Shown piece by piece: positions 11,810 through 24,650 of a DNA stretch of 32,970 nucleotides. The notes below the pieces were generated by a model, which was not told the DNA's origin, ran no database searches, and saw only the letters and a program-made list of their open reading frames with translations. The stretch comes from Silene noctiflora. Lineage: Eukaryota > Streptophyta > Magnoliopsida > Caryophyllales > Caryophyllaceae. Where the stretch lies: contig VHZZ01000820.1 in NCBI GenBank assembly GCA_009801015.1, positions 35,796 to 68,765 on the forward strand, in the 5' to 3' direction. Both the position numbers and the translations under genes were made by a program. Every line of letters begins with the position of its first letter. Within the stretch, counting starts at the first letter, position 1.

Positions 11810-14800
11810 TCAGAGTAAAAATTGCCCAACTTTGTGAAATAAATTCACCCAGTGCCCTGCATCTTCAAGCACATGCATCTGCACTCCGGCTCCTTCATCA
11901 GCTGCTACCTCCTCTGCGGCATGAATTCGTTGAATATCCTCAAGAGCCCACCTATGCAAACTCCGTTCTGCTTTTAAAAAGTTTACGTGCACTCCTCGTG
12001 GAACATTTTCAACAATTTTCCTGTGCCAAGATCAAATTACACCCAAATTAGTACATTGAGAGAAAGAACCAAAGTCTACCTTCAAAAAATCAACAGGTTT
12101 ATTGTTATTGATGTTGTGATTCCCGTCTCAAACACCAAGTGAGCTTAGTTTAACTTGCAATGCAACTATCAGTAAAACAGAAATGGCAAAATCCAGGTAA
12201 CACATTCCAAAAGAAACATGCAAGAGTTGTCATGCATCTAAAAGGAGGGTGAGTCATGAAAGAAGAAAAATAACAATGAAAGGAAAAGCAATAGAAAATG
12301 TACCATAAATTTGTTTCTTCATAAGAGTGGAACAATTCAGAAATTCCTTCGAGATTGAAAAACCATGAGAACGAGGGTGTTTTACCGGATGATCCATTTT
12401 GTCGAAGATTAGTTACCACCCACTAACAAACACCACAGGAATAACAAATTTTCAGTTACTTGGCTCCAGAGAAGAAAAGCTCTCATATAGTAAAGTTTTA
12501 AAAGTTTGTACGACAAAAATCTACATTTTGTATAGTTTGCAGGTGTGCACTCATATTATCATTTAAGATATTATAGGTTGTAGACTTGTAGCTATTGTAT
12601 ATTGTGAAAAGATTTCGGCCAACGTTGATCTGGTAGACCAAAAACCAAAATGGGGAAAATATAGACAGGATAGAGAGCAAATCAGGAACAAAAATTACTA
12701 AATATTGCAAATCGTTGTCCCATTGGCTCCATAAAGAGCTGCCCACTATGTTCGAACCTGGCTTTCAGTATCTTTGCTTTCCGTGATCATACCCTACTTA
12801 AACTTTCACTTCTTAGTTATTTATCCGTATAATGTATACCCACTTATCTAGATCTAGGTCTTAGTTTTAACATAGGGGCTTGCTTTCTAGAATTATGAGA
12901 TCAGTACTTCACGACCCCCACAACAGTCCATAAGATTTAAGGGGATTATGAAGCATTGAACATAGCTGATTGTGCCATTACTGCCATATATGAGCATTTT
13001 TAGAATAAGTTTGAGCTACGCTACTGCAACTGCGCATTGGCTAACAGAACACTTAATGGAGCCTACCTATAACCTTCCCTTGGGGAAAACACTACATTCT
13101 AAGTTGTAAAATTTTCTGTAAAATCACTAACCAATCAAGAGCCCTCAACATAGGGCAGTTGATAGCCTTGATACACCATACAGATCGTCAACTAGTTACC
13201 ATTTTGCTAGAAAAATCAGTATCTCAGCATCAACATTACCCAAGTGCCTCAAAGGCTCTCTTTCTCTACTGTGGAATGGAGTCAGGGGCTAGGATGTATG
13301 CAAGTTTACCCCTTGAGGTGATTTGACATAGAAAGGCTGTATCCAATAACCCATTAAAAAATTCCAACGACTGCCACTTGGCAGTATAACATACACAGAC
13401 AGTTTTGTTTAATCATATTGCAAGGCCAAAGAAGAGTGAGTCTTCATTGAAGATCAAAATCTCGAAAGTATAAATATTATTTAGAGAAAAAGATTAGGTG
13501 AGAAACAACATATACACGTGTTAAAAAAAACTAGAACACGAGAAATTACCTGTGCCACGTCCTTTGAGAAGCCTTCTTGCACAAGGGCGTCAAGGACGTA
13601 TTGCTTCGATGGAATCTTCCTCAAAAAAAAAAAAACAGAATCATAAACATAATTAGCAATTAGCCAATAATTAATTAACACAAGTTCAACAAAGAGAAAA
13701 TGCAGAGGCTATAACTGTTCACACACACACAGCCAAAAGAACTGAAAAACGGTAACATGATCAGGTGTATGCTTTGAATTTGTCTGGATGTCGATATGTT
13801 TACTTTACTAGAAAGCAAATGAAACAAACCATAATTCTTTCTAGATAATTTGAGATTAGAAGCTGAAACGGTGGAGAAAGGAAAAGACAGTTTACCCCAT
13901 GTGCTACAGTATTGATAGAAACCGTCTACCGTGATAACTGATAAGACTTTGTATTTTTCCATGACAAATCAAGTAAAAACATTTAGAGAAAAAAAGAATG
14001 TAATTGGCTGCAGCCTGAAGGCAGCCATTCACTGGCAAAAAAGACTGTAACACAAAGAAGGAAAAGCATTGCATTAAACCTAGTTACCACACCTTTTCAG
14101 GCATTCTTCTAAGGTAAGAAATCAGTTCTGCCGGATGATCTTCACCATGTCCACCAGGTCTAACTTTTCCTGGAGTAGCATCCAGAACCCAAACCTAAAG
14201 CGGGAGAGAGAGAGAGGGGCAACACACATCACTCATCAGAAAGCTAGTAGAGTAAACTAGGTACGTCTTCTTGAAATTAAGCAGTTTCAAGCCAACTGTT
14301 GCTTAGAAAATTCACATTGTCAAGTAAAGGAGTACAAAAATCTCTCAAAATTCAAAACATGACGAGATATTGTTATGAAAAAAACTAGAATAAATCTTTC
14401 GAAACAACATCAAGGGGAGAAAACAATACACATGGGTCAAAATATTTGGCATGTTATCATAACCCTTACTGTGCACTAAGAACTGCTGGTTTTCGAAAAC
14501 TTAAATGAATGTTAGTTTCTGAATATAAAAGAACTGGCAAGTTCTGAAAGTTGAGCAAGTTGCATACTTACCTTAACAGGACGTGCAAGAGGCTTTGCAG
14601 CTTGCTCCACCATGCTCATGACGACTGCAATACTTTTCCAGAAACATTAGTTCAGTAATCTACGTCTTAAAGTCACAACGAAAGTATTATGAACCACATC
14701 TACACTAAAAAATTTTACGCAGGAAATAGTACCTTTTCCTCCAAAGCTGTGGCCAACTAAAACTCGAGGTGTAATTCTTAGCTGAGAAACCTATTCAAGG

Positions 14801-17800
14801 TCAAACAAACAGCAAGTTAATCGCTGTGTCTATCAGAGAAAAACGAAAGAAAAAACAAAAAGGAGTTGGGAAAGGTTACTAAGATCATAAGAAACTGTTA
14901 ATGTGAACTTTAAGTTAAGCATGGATAATCCCAAATGGAAGCGCAACCATATAAATTGCTTGATACAACTGGAACAGTGTTGCAACTTGGGATTATTTTG
15001 AAATTAATTCCGTTCAAAAATACGAGTTCTTCACAAATTTTATAAGTATATTAAAATCTAAAATTGTTTATTTAAATTCCATTTCTGTAAAAAAGATAAA
15101 TAAAAAATTGCTTGATACAACTGGAACAGTGTTGCAACTTGGGATTATTTTGATAGATTGTAACTTGGGATAAAAATGGAAGAGCGGTCAAACTTAAGAT
15201 TATTGTGGGCAAATTTTCCTTACTTTGTTCCATCATAGTCAAGATTCAAGGAGGCACTAAGGTATTGTTAATATCGCATTCTCTTGAGATTGATCAACTT
15301 TTGGTCCAGTTCAAACCTTCTAGAGTACCCTGAAATACTGAATGACGGTGATGTCTGATGGTAACATCTAGATGGTAGAGGTTGAAAATGGAAAGGATAG
15401 AAGACAAAGAGGAAGAAGGTTAAAGTCTTATTCTTCTTTTATCAATACTCCATCCATTTTTAATTTTCATGTTTCATTGGGCACAAAAATTCAGGGGTTT
15501 AAGAATATGAAGTGGAAAATAAAGGTTGAGAATAGACGTGGGATCATATATCATAATGGCCATAAAATCTGACGAAAGATAAAAAATTGTAAAGTAAGAA
15601 GTTTAAATTGGACAGCCCAAAAAGGAAAGTAGGAAGCTTGTTAATGGATGGAAATTTTTTTTGCTTATAGCTTATAAGAACCAGACACAGAATTAATGTG
15701 TATTAAATTAACTTGTCATCTTTACACTAAAACTTACCAGCTTCAAAACATCAAGAGCAGCAGAAGCTACAGTATGAGGCGATCTTTTCTTCATTGATGC
15801 GGATTCGCCGTGACATCGTAAATCTATTAGCAAAAACTGCATCATATGTATATAACAATAATTATTACCTTTACAAATTTTAGTATTTCAGAATTAAACT
15901 TCTATAAGCAAAATAGTTAGCTTATCGAAGTAAATGACACAAACTACTCTCAAAAAGTTGAAGGAACCTTATAACACCACCAATACATGAGCCATTGAAC
16001 ATTAAAAAATAGTACATGAAGTCCTGTATTGTATGACACAGTCTCATATGGTATGGCAAACAAAATTCCTATCTTTTCCTCGTTTAATTATCGATTTATG
16101 GATTCTCATCTTTTCCTCGTTCAATGATAGAGTTATGGGTTGGTCACATATATATCACTGTCGTATACGGAGTATAAGGTTTTGTGAAAAGTTATATAAG
16201 AGGGGTTACTCATGGGATGAAAATTTAATTGGACACGTTACAAAACAGAAAAAGTTGTGATAGCCATAGCTTTGAGCTTTCCCATTGACAGTAATTAATT
16301 CCACACATTTGTATCATGAAAATTTCAAGTATATAACCATGAAAGTTATGCTACTGTTTTAGTTTAGCAACATACATTTGAAATACTTATGGATGAAAGA
16401 TTGAAAGCTCCCAGGGGTTGCTCGGTTTTCAGATAAACAAACCGGCAGAAAGCTCTCAGCTATGCTACAGTTTTAGTTTAGCAACATACATGTGATATGT
16501 CATATGTGTAGCTGGAGATTTAATTATTAGTTCTCCACACTGTGATATTATATATTACTCCCTCCATACCACATTATTCTTTCCACTTTACTTATTAGGA
16601 AATACCACTTTGTTCTTCCCATTTCACTTATTTCCTTTTTTAGCAAGTTTTTATGGTAAAAAAAAAACAAATTGTCTCAATATTGAAACACTTAACTTAC
16701 TCATTAATTGCTAATTCACCCTAAAGTCCTAAACTCTATTAACACCTCCCCTCACTCTTTCCAACCAGCCACCACCTTCCCTATCTCCATGCCGGTGACT
16801 TAAAAGTTTTAAACCCGCCGCGTCGTCAACCACTGTCCTTAACGTCCACCATCAATATCGTTCTTCTTCCTCCCTTGAGACAAGAGGTGGTGAGTGGTGC
16901 TAGGGGCACTGCCAGCAAGCACTAACAACGCAACGCAGGTGCACAGGACGTCGACGCTCCTACAGTGACCATTCCCTGCGGAACTTCGGTCACCCAATTG
17001 ACTCGCATCGCCTTTCACTTTCTCCCCCTTCCATAGATCACTCTAAGTCCTCCAGCGGTGACCTACGACGTTGCGCAGATCTAGCATTCTTACATCTCGA
17101 TTTTGATGCCGACGGCGACAGTTTGGTGCCATAAATAGTGCGGTTTTGAAATTACGGAGAGGGTGTGATTTTGGGAACGAGGACATGATGGTGAATAGGG
17201 GAGCCCGGTAAACTCTCCAATTTTCGATGCATCCATCCAGATGGCCTGGGTAGATAGGTGGTGAGTAATGCTAGGTGGTGGTCGCAGAGGGTGACAGTGG
17301 TGGTGGGAGCTGCTTATGTGGTGCTTTGGTGTATTAATCTAATTATACTTTGATATCTACTTATAGGTTATTATACTATATTTCTTAATTCTTGTGCCAT
17401 TTGGAAAGGGAAGGAACAATGTGGAAGGGAGGGAGTAATAGTTTAACATGGTAGCAATAAGAGACCTTCGATTCAATTGATTTTCAGTTTAAGCTCCCCA
17501 CTGTTAAGATACGCTGTGTCTGTGTGTTTGATTTGACCATCCAATGTCACACACTAAAACAGTTCGTGAGGCTGACCACAAAAAGAAAGCCAGTTCTGAC
17601 AGACAAATTCCTCTCAAAATGTTGGCAGGGGATCATGAATGATCGAAAGTGTTTGCTAAAATGAAACTGATGAGTGATGACCATTGACCAGTTAAAGCTT
17701 TTATCTATCAAGATGATTGAACTCCATATTTCACAAAGATTATGATTGAGCCTGCTTCAACGAAGGAAAACAAGTTCTTTCTTCCAGAATAGCAATTTAA

Positions 17801-20800
17801 TCATATTCAAGATTTCTTTAGCAGAGCTAATGGATAAACTTAATACTATACATCAAAAGAGACGCAGAATCCTTCTATATTTCCTCTAAAAGATAGGAAA
17901 ATACAAGATAAAGTCTACCTGCCACATTGGGAAACTCTTAGCCAGCCTACGAGCAAAGCTACCTGTATAACAAAAAAATCAACTTAAGCAAGTCATGAAG
18001 AACATATCAATTGCAACAGTAATAATCAGATAAACATAAATTTATAATGGAAATGTACTTGCTCAAGATATCAATAGGCCATTAGGCCGTTCTAGGTAAC
18101 TCAAATTCAGTAGTTTATCAAAGCTACGACGTCAATGAAATTGAAACAAAAAAACCTCTAATTCAGCAGTGAGAGAAGCAGCAGACGTCTTCGATGAAGT
18201 TACCCTTCCATCCTTGAGGTATGCGGTGATAAAAACAAATGGCACTACTAACTTCTTCATACATATCCATTATGATATCCAATATTTTTGCGAAACGACT
18301 TTCTTTGCTAGGGCAGTAGGGCCACTAAACATCGTGTGACTTCTCAAAAACTATTCTAAACCACAAGTAACTCTTTATCTGGGTGATTTTTTTGTCTCAT
18401 AAGATGGATCACTGGATTGTCTCCCTAGTCAACCTTCCCTAATCCCTACATAAATACATATTAGTTCTCCAGGATCTTTACACTTTCCCATCATAGTTAC
18501 CACAATCTTGATCACCTTTGAGCTCATATAATCTTGATCACCTTTGAGCTCATATAAAGAGATTCGAGTACCCTTCCTCGACGTGGATGGCAGACATCTC
18601 TAAATCTTGTTACAATAACATTATTAGTAATTCGATTCCTCTCTCCCCTAAACACCCACAAACTTCAACAGAAATGTTGTGTCCTTTATTTCACTGCTAT
18701 CTTTTTTAATGCCACTTATGTTTATTTGTGTCACTTACTTGACTTCACCAGTTCAAATTCACTCCTGTTTTTTTTCTTTGGTCTAACGAAGAGCGCACTT
18801 AGTCGCATTACAATAGAGGAGAGGGGGGATTCGAACCTGGGACCTATTGTCCACAATACCTCCTGTTAGTGGGTGCTTATGTCTCGTCTTGTTGTTGATG
18901 GTCATTGAATACGCAAACAGGTATCAAAGTCAATGTACATCTATTTTTTGTCTCTATATCTCCAATCATAATTCTCACATATCCCACGTCATCGTGTGCC
19001 TCATACGTGCAAGTCTATAAATATCCATTCCCAATTCTTTGAAGCAAATCATCTGTATCTCTTTCACTATAGCATTTTGTATTATCTTTTGGCTTCTCTC
19101 CTATCATCTTAAATTCTCATAGTTCTCATTGATGCTACATTTCCCCAATATTTTTAGATTCTTCTTTGGTTTCATCACCCGGCTCACTTCATTGTCCCGC
19201 CAAATATGTCCTTACTTGATGGCCATATTTCCTTTAGATACTCCTAGGATTTCCTTCGCTTCTTCCTTATGTCAGGTTCCATTGTTGTCCAAATCAAGTC
19301 ACTAACTTTGATTGACTCTGCCCTTTAAGCTATCAAACTATAAGGACCTAAAATTGCAAGTGCTGATTGGATCCCATATTGTATGCAAGACTGGAATATA
19401 ATTTAGACAAGCCTATTAACCATATGTCTCATGCCAATTAAAATAATTTATGATTTCCTGTACAACTAGAACTAAATTTTTACAACATTATGTTTGGTAT
19501 CCTTTTGGTCACTCATTCATATAATCATATGCAAGATTGAAAGCTACGCGACACACTCAGGTGAGTTGCAATCTATGCGGACAATGGTAAAAAAATCCAA
19601 AAAATAAGTTTTCAAAGTAGAACTGAAATAATAATTATAATTTTGTTTATGCAAAGATAAGGCACAAATTTATAACTAAAACTTCATAATAAGAATGTGC
19701 TCAAGTAAAAATAAACACCATAGAGACTACTCACCCCAATTCTTTCGACAACCTAATATGCCATGGACGAGAACTGCCGTCGGTGGTTCAGGTACAGATT
19801 TATCCATGAGAGAACTCCATCTTACCTGACAAGAAAATAAAATAAAAGATAAACAAAAGTTAGCTGTGTGTAGAGCATATTTTCAATCAATGACTTGTTA
19901 GAATTTGTAAGACGAGAAATATTAGTTTCATAATAAATGATTTTAATAAAGATCTAGAAGAAATCACTGAACGGCAAACAAATTTTCATTCAAAACTAGA
20001 AACTTCACACAAGGGACAAAGAGTTAGATTACTAGGCATTGAAGGTATAAGAACATAACTACGATAATCCTTGTTGCATCTTACTTAACAGGATAAATGC
20101 ATGCTTCAGCAGGGGAAAAAGAAGTTCCGAGAAATTTGTACTATCAAAGCCAATTAGTTACAAACTTAACAGCTTTGTTCCCGATAAGATACACGAAACC
20201 AATGGATTTTCATTTAATAAAAAGCTAGGAGTGTTACAATAAACATAATACGAAAAATTCATAATGTTAGTGGGTTTTCCAAGGAATAAAAAAAAATACC
20301 CAAAATTGTAGAGTAACATAATATTATACGACAATTACCAACCCTTACAAAGGCATGCTACGAAATAGAAAAACAAAAAACTAATTAAATACAGCCCAAA
20401 AATAACGAACAAAGCGAAACCTAATAATTTCTGATCTAGAGTAAAATTTTGCAATTTCTTCATCCTCTTCTAGAGTTCTAGGAACCAAGACAACATCAAA
20501 ACTTAGTAATTTCTTATATATGAATGTTTTGCAAATTGGAGCCTCCAAGCATGGCATCTGCCGTCTGGTACCCAAAAAAGAGTTACTTATTTTTTTTCTT
20601 TATTTCAACCACTCTTGATTCGGTAATCTTAGCGCAAACAACCGAATTCCGACGAGCTAATACCAAACAATGAGCAAGTCAATGCGTGCAAAGGAATAGC
20701 GATTTGTATTCTACTTAACTGGATCCAGTAACCCTCCTTAGTAGAATATTTCCCATTCTCGTAAACTAGGTAAATTAGACGCGCCACCAGGAAGTCAGGA

Positions 20801-23800
20801 ACTACTTGTGTGATTACTTGTTAAACAATCCCTTGCATGTGCATCCATATGTGTTACACTAAACTCTCATAAACACAAACAGACAGTAAATGACACTCTA
20901 TTCTCCTCGCTTTTTACCATCCATATTAGCAACTGCAATGCAATATACTTAATCCCAAACCTCGCCTATTATCTAAAGAATCCAAACAGAAGAGAACACC
21001 AATGCGCCCACTGCCCCTTAACTATTTGGTGACCCTTATTAGACCAGCCACTCCCACTTCTACCTCCAAATTTAGCCCTGTCACTAATATTTTTGCCAGC
21101 TTTAACATTCATTCACATTTGACAGTGGTAAAGGACATCCCATCTACAATTGGTGGGTAGCTATTAAAAATTTCAAGACTTGCAAACATGACTTTCTTGG
21201 ACAGTGCGAAGGACTAACAATATACATGGAGCCACCCAAAAATATATAATTCATCAAGGCCTTTGATACAACTCGCCTTTTCAAACTCCAACTTTCTGTG
21301 CAACTACATTTGATTAAAAATTGCAAGAAGCTATCTTTACGGACAGATAAAGTCATATAGTTGCAAAATCTTACGTCTCTATTTTTCGGCCATCAACTCA
21401 CATGATTCGCCTCAAATACATGATCAAGTGAACCCAACCCCATATTCTTTTCCTGAAGATTTCGGCTTACATTTTTTCAACAGAAATATAATACTCCGTA
21501 ATATTCTTGAAAGAAAATATGATTCACAGAACAAAGTCCTCCAGAGAACTAGAAACTACTCACTCCATCTATTTGATTCACCACTTTTACAATATGAGCG
21601 CATATTTGTCCTTTTAAGTCAAACTTTACCTCAAAGTAGAAATGTATTGAATATTAAATGTAATTGTGAACTGGAGGGATTACTCTAATTTCTTTAAAAA
21701 TAAGGTAATAAGAATAAAAGCACCCACTGCCTTAGGCCTTAGCCCATAAGGAAGCAAGATAAGAAACCCCACCCCAAAATATAATCTGCCAATTATTGAA
21801 CACCACAAAACGTTTAAGAATTCCACTCTTGCCCCTCACAGACCAAAACACCTCGAAAAAGCACAAGTAACTTAAAATAAGGGAGCACGGGACATATGGA
21901 ATGAATGCAATGCCCAATAAACGAAAGTCAAGGAAGTGAAAGGCCCGACAATTGACTTATGCGACAATGTTGCCAATAGATAGGCTTTATAAGAGAACAA
22001 TAAATAAGTTGGTTATATAACTAATCCAATGCTCCAAGCTATAGGCTACAACTAGACAGTTACAGAAAGAAGGTAGAGATGAAGAGAGGTGAGCGATCTA
22101 GAATTGTTCCTCAAACGTTTCTCAGCATACAGTTTAAATACCTGACTTTGTGGTGATCTGCTCAGCGAAGCATAAACAATTTCTAGAGGTAAATTTCATA
22201 TTAAAGCTTCTAGAAACATCAGTACTTACAAGTGCTCCTTGTACAAGATCATAAGCCTGCAGACCAAAGTTGTCAAGTCACAAAAAAGGTAGTTCAGAAA
22301 TATTTCAAAAAATTTTAAAATATAGAATATTGCTATTTCAGAAAATATGGGCCATCAGATTCAGCAAGTACAGATAAAAATATGTGTCATGAGAAAGGGT
22401 ATACCAGGGTTCCAAAACGCTTTCCCAAATCTGCATTAGATGTAAGCCTCTCATTCACTAGTGCCATTTGAATATTCAACCCAGTACCAATCCTAGTTGA
22501 GCGCCTCACTGATGAGCAAGAACAGCAAAGTGATCCACTCTGCAAGAGCAGAACAGATAAATGAGGGAAAAGAAAGGTTGCTAGCTACTAAAAAATGAAC
22601 AAGCGGATCACTGGCTATCGAACCCAACCACAACCAGCATACTTCTCTTTTCCTGCTTTTTCTTTCACCCATCATAATAAAATTTGTTTCACTATAAAAC
22701 ACCTTGTATTGGTGGGTACATATGATACATTATATATAACAAAGGAAAGACACAGGACAGTGAAGCTTCAAAGGGTTTCTTTTGCACAAAATCAAAGGCT
22801 AGACTATATAACAGGAGTTGGACTGTATCTGTAGCTTTGAGCAAACCAGAAATCGGTAAAAGGCAGGTGATAAAGACGCAAGACGTACGAGAAGGAATAA
22901 GAAGCAAGTTGAAGAGGCAACCAAGTGCAAAGGTATTTGAATAACTATGAATACAAAGATAAATAAAGTCCTACGGAGGAAATATGACTTTGCTACCAAG
23001 GAAAAAGCTGCTGGTGGGATGATTTTGAAGCACAAAATTAGCAGGCCTATTACCAGCCTGCCACTGACTAAAGGGAAAATTGGATGGTTACCAAAGGCAG
23101 AGTCATCTACCTAGAGTTCACGGGAATATACAACTCCGCATAAGCATGTGAATGAGTAACCACCTCAAGTGCAAGTAGACAAGAACACCTGAATTATGAT
23201 AACAGTAGTAAAGAATCTATGGTTCAGTTACGAATAAACGTTGTGCGCATATTTTAATTCCTTAGTTTTGTTCTCTTCTTATTCCCCAGGGCAATTGGTC
23301 TACATAAGCTATCGATGTAATAGGAGATCATCATATATTGTCATACAACTCTAGTAAGGAATTCCCTTCTAAATGGCCGTAAGGCGCAAACCTAGGTGAA
23401 TCCTTCACCGCAGTTTTCTGAGCTTGTAGCCTATCAAGAACAGATGCATTTCTATCTATTTACTATTGCATTCCCTATTTCATTTATATTTATCGTTTGA
23501 AATAATCAAAATTACAGCCAAGTCAGACGTGATCCATGATGGTACATATGTGCCATCCCAGTACCGAGCAGCGTAACAAACAGTGGAGTCAATAAAGCAT
23601 CCACGGCCTACCGAAAATGAGAAATGATAAACAAAATTACCTTTTGGCATTTTTTATTACAGGAACTAGTATGGTTAAGTCAAATTAACAGTCTATAATT
23701 ACCGCCATTCACATTATTGACGACCTCGTACCATCTTAAACACCCTTCAATAGCTAATCAATTGCATACTGATTCACTTAGCATACAGAGTTGCCATATG

Positions 23801-24202
23801 CCCCTTCCGTTCAAATGAATTGTTTTTCTTAGTTTTTCTTCGGTGCGGAGAAGAAGGTAAACAAATGACGGAGACGGGGAATTACAATTCAATCAAGTAA
23901 TAACCTCGGTAAGAGGTCTTACCAGTGGTTAAAACGAACGTATTGTTGACATTACAATCGCTTCATAACTCATTCAAATAACAATTTAATAATTATTAAC
24001 AATTAAAGAAAAAAAAAAAACTAGGATTAAAATGTGAAACAATGTAACATAGAAGTAATGATTCGGGAAAGCTAACCTGGAAAGCTTTGGATTTGAAAGG
24101 AGCATTATTACCCGACCAAATGGACCGAAACGCCGGTTCATTGTCCCGAGAAATAACCGGGACTGCGGAGTGTCGAACCGGAAAGTTAGAAATGGTGGTC
24201 AT
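11810..24202 (-). CDS. ABHD11-like alpha/beta hydrolase, probably organellar
   Basis: Twelve minus-strand exons: 24202-24077, 22539-22405, 22256-22230, 19825-19735, 17962-17919, 15836-15738, 14790-14733, 14624-14572, 14194-14093, 13615-13550, 12422-12304 and 12020-11810. They join to 376 residues with consistent phases and GT..AG borders. Family marks in order: oxyanion-side HGILGCRKNW at 117-126, DLRCHGES at 146-153, nucleophile elbow GHSFGGK with Ser189, LDATPGKV at 215-222, a WVVTNLRQNG / FSWFFNLEGI cap-region block, and AGHW with His363 near the C-terminus. This order matches ABHD11/YbfF-type serine hydrolases and a plant relative I believe to be At4g10030. Residues 1 to about 60 are basic and Ser-rich, which suggests a transit peptide to chloroplast or mitochondrion; the target cannot be decided from sequence. 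The substrate is unknown. The catalytic acid is not assigned with certainty. Introns are large and loaded with mobile DNA, yet every exon is clean. Confidence 0.9.
14953..15153 (+). repeat. Perfect 49-bp direct repeat in hydrolase intron 6
   Basis: The 49-base stretch at 14953-15001 recurs without mismatch at 15105-15153, a shift of 152 bp; both begin AAATTGCTTGATACAACTGG. The sequence between the copies is AT-rich and unrelated. Identity implies a recent duplication, or gene conversion between copies. Confidence 0.85.
15448..15652. mobile_element. Short Stowaway-like MITE in hydrolase intron 6
   Basis: About 205 bp. The left end reads CTCCATCCATTTTTAATTTTC after a TA; the right end, read in reverse, gives CCATCCATTAACAAGCTTCC and further partial matches (GGGC, CAATTT). 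TA target, CTCC(A/C)TCC terminus, size and AT-rich interior all fit Tc1/mariner-type MITEs. The extreme right terminus has drifted, so the last base is approximate. Confidence 0.6.
16347..16494 (+). repeat. Direct repeat of about 34 bp in hydrolase intron 5
   Basis: TATGCTAC(T/A)GTTTTAGTTTAGCAACATACAT(T/G)TGA occurs at 16347-16380 and again at 16461-16494. A GAAAGCTC block also occurs twice between them, so a unit of about 114 bp may have duplicated and diverged. Confidence 0.6.
16558..17435. mobile_element. 878-bp Stowaway-like (Tc1/mariner) non-autonomous element
   Basis: The ends are inverted repeats: CTCCCTCCATACCACATTAT at the left, and CTCCCTCCCTTCCACATTGT when the right end is read in reverse. 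Counting 27 positions I find 23 matches. The element is flanked by TA on each side (16556-16557 and 17436-17437), the mariner-type target duplication. It is much longer than typical Stowaway MITEs, and its interior (about 16780-17330) is clearly GC-richer than the surroundings. No transposase could be read in any frame. It lies in intron 5 of the hydrolase gene. Confidence 0.75.
18505..18556 (-). repeat. 26-bp tandem duplication
   Basis: Two adjacent, identical 26-bp units (ATCTTGATCACCTTTGAGCT plus CATATA) at 18505-18530 and 18531-18556, inside the decayed LINE. Probably replication slippage after the LINE lost function. Confidence 0.85.
18770..18859 (-). mobile_element. 5'-truncated SINE with 8-bp target duplication
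   Basis: On the minus strand this 90-bp body contains a Pol III B-box-like GGTTCGAATCCC (18826-18837), followed by a short tail region and an A-rich end (18770-18780). It is bracketed by the direct repeat CTCCTGTT on the plus strand (18762-18769 and 18860-18867), AACAGGAG on the element's strand, a normal target-primed duplication. The A-box region is missing, so the copy is 5' truncated. Family membership was not determined. Confidence 0.65.
21545..21690. repeat. Possible degenerate Stowaway-like MITE in hydrolase intron 3
   Basis: Begins ACTACTCACTCCATCTATTTG and ends GTGAACTGGAGGGATTACTC; the reverse of the end (AGTAATCCCTCCAGTTCAC) partly resembles the start. Size (about 145 bp) and the CTCC(A/C)TC-type termini fit Stowaway, but the match is weak. 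Confidence 0.3.
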
Positions 24203-24284
24203 TTAGGTGGACGGTAGGAGAGACAAAGAGCGGACAGATCGAGGCGCGCTTTCTTTTCTCTCTCCGAGTTTCAGCCTTCTTTCC

Positions 24285-24293
24285 TTTTTTATA
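24285..24293 (-). promoter_or_regulatory. TATA box of the hydrolase gene
   Basis: On the minus strand the sequence reads TATAAAAAA, about 85 bp upstream of the ATG at 24202, followed by a leader rich in GA and CT. Distance and sequence are what a plant TATA promoter should show; the transcription start is not determined. Confidence 0.5.
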
Positions 24294-24650
24294 CCGACTA
24301 CGTCTTCATTATTTTATTTGTTTTTAATATCTATTTTCGACCTACGTCACTTTCAAGTCCCAACGCTGTATTTTCTTTTTAAACATTCACGCTCAGATAA
24401 CAACCTCTAGAGTTGGACTCCCTCCATAGAACCTATTTTCATCTTAAATAACAAAACGGAACTTTGAGACCATTTTGTAACCCAATGTGAATAGTAGCTG
24501 AATTATTATGGTTACAAAACCCCATTTTATTGTTTCAGACAAAAATGTGTCGTCTGAAACGAGAATTTGCGCAACAATAATATCTGTGTCAAATCCATAA
24601 ATCATGGGGTAATTGGTAAGGAAGTTCAATGTACACAGTTTTGCTTTGGG

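Larger units (their letters stand above)
18170..19335 (-). mobile_element. Decayed L1-type LINE (ORF2 reverse transcriptase region)
   Basis: Read on the minus strand, scattered pieces match the plant L1 ORF2 protein in correct order: KEILGVSKGN and a W.NDEV-like stretch near 19200-19270, an MDIYRLARMRH piece near 19000, a VFEKSHDV piece near 18345 and DIIMDMYEE near 18255-18280. These correspond to the linker before the reverse transcriptase domain and to the domain's palm region. Many stops and frameshifts separate them, so it is long dead. It has the same orientation as the hydrolase gene, inside intron 4, and is split by a SINE. Both ends are approximate. Confidence 0.65.

Noticed and set aside
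12743..12765. TTCGAACCTGGC in hydrolase intron 10 as a SINE B box
   Set aside because: No A box, tail or target duplication could be found around it.
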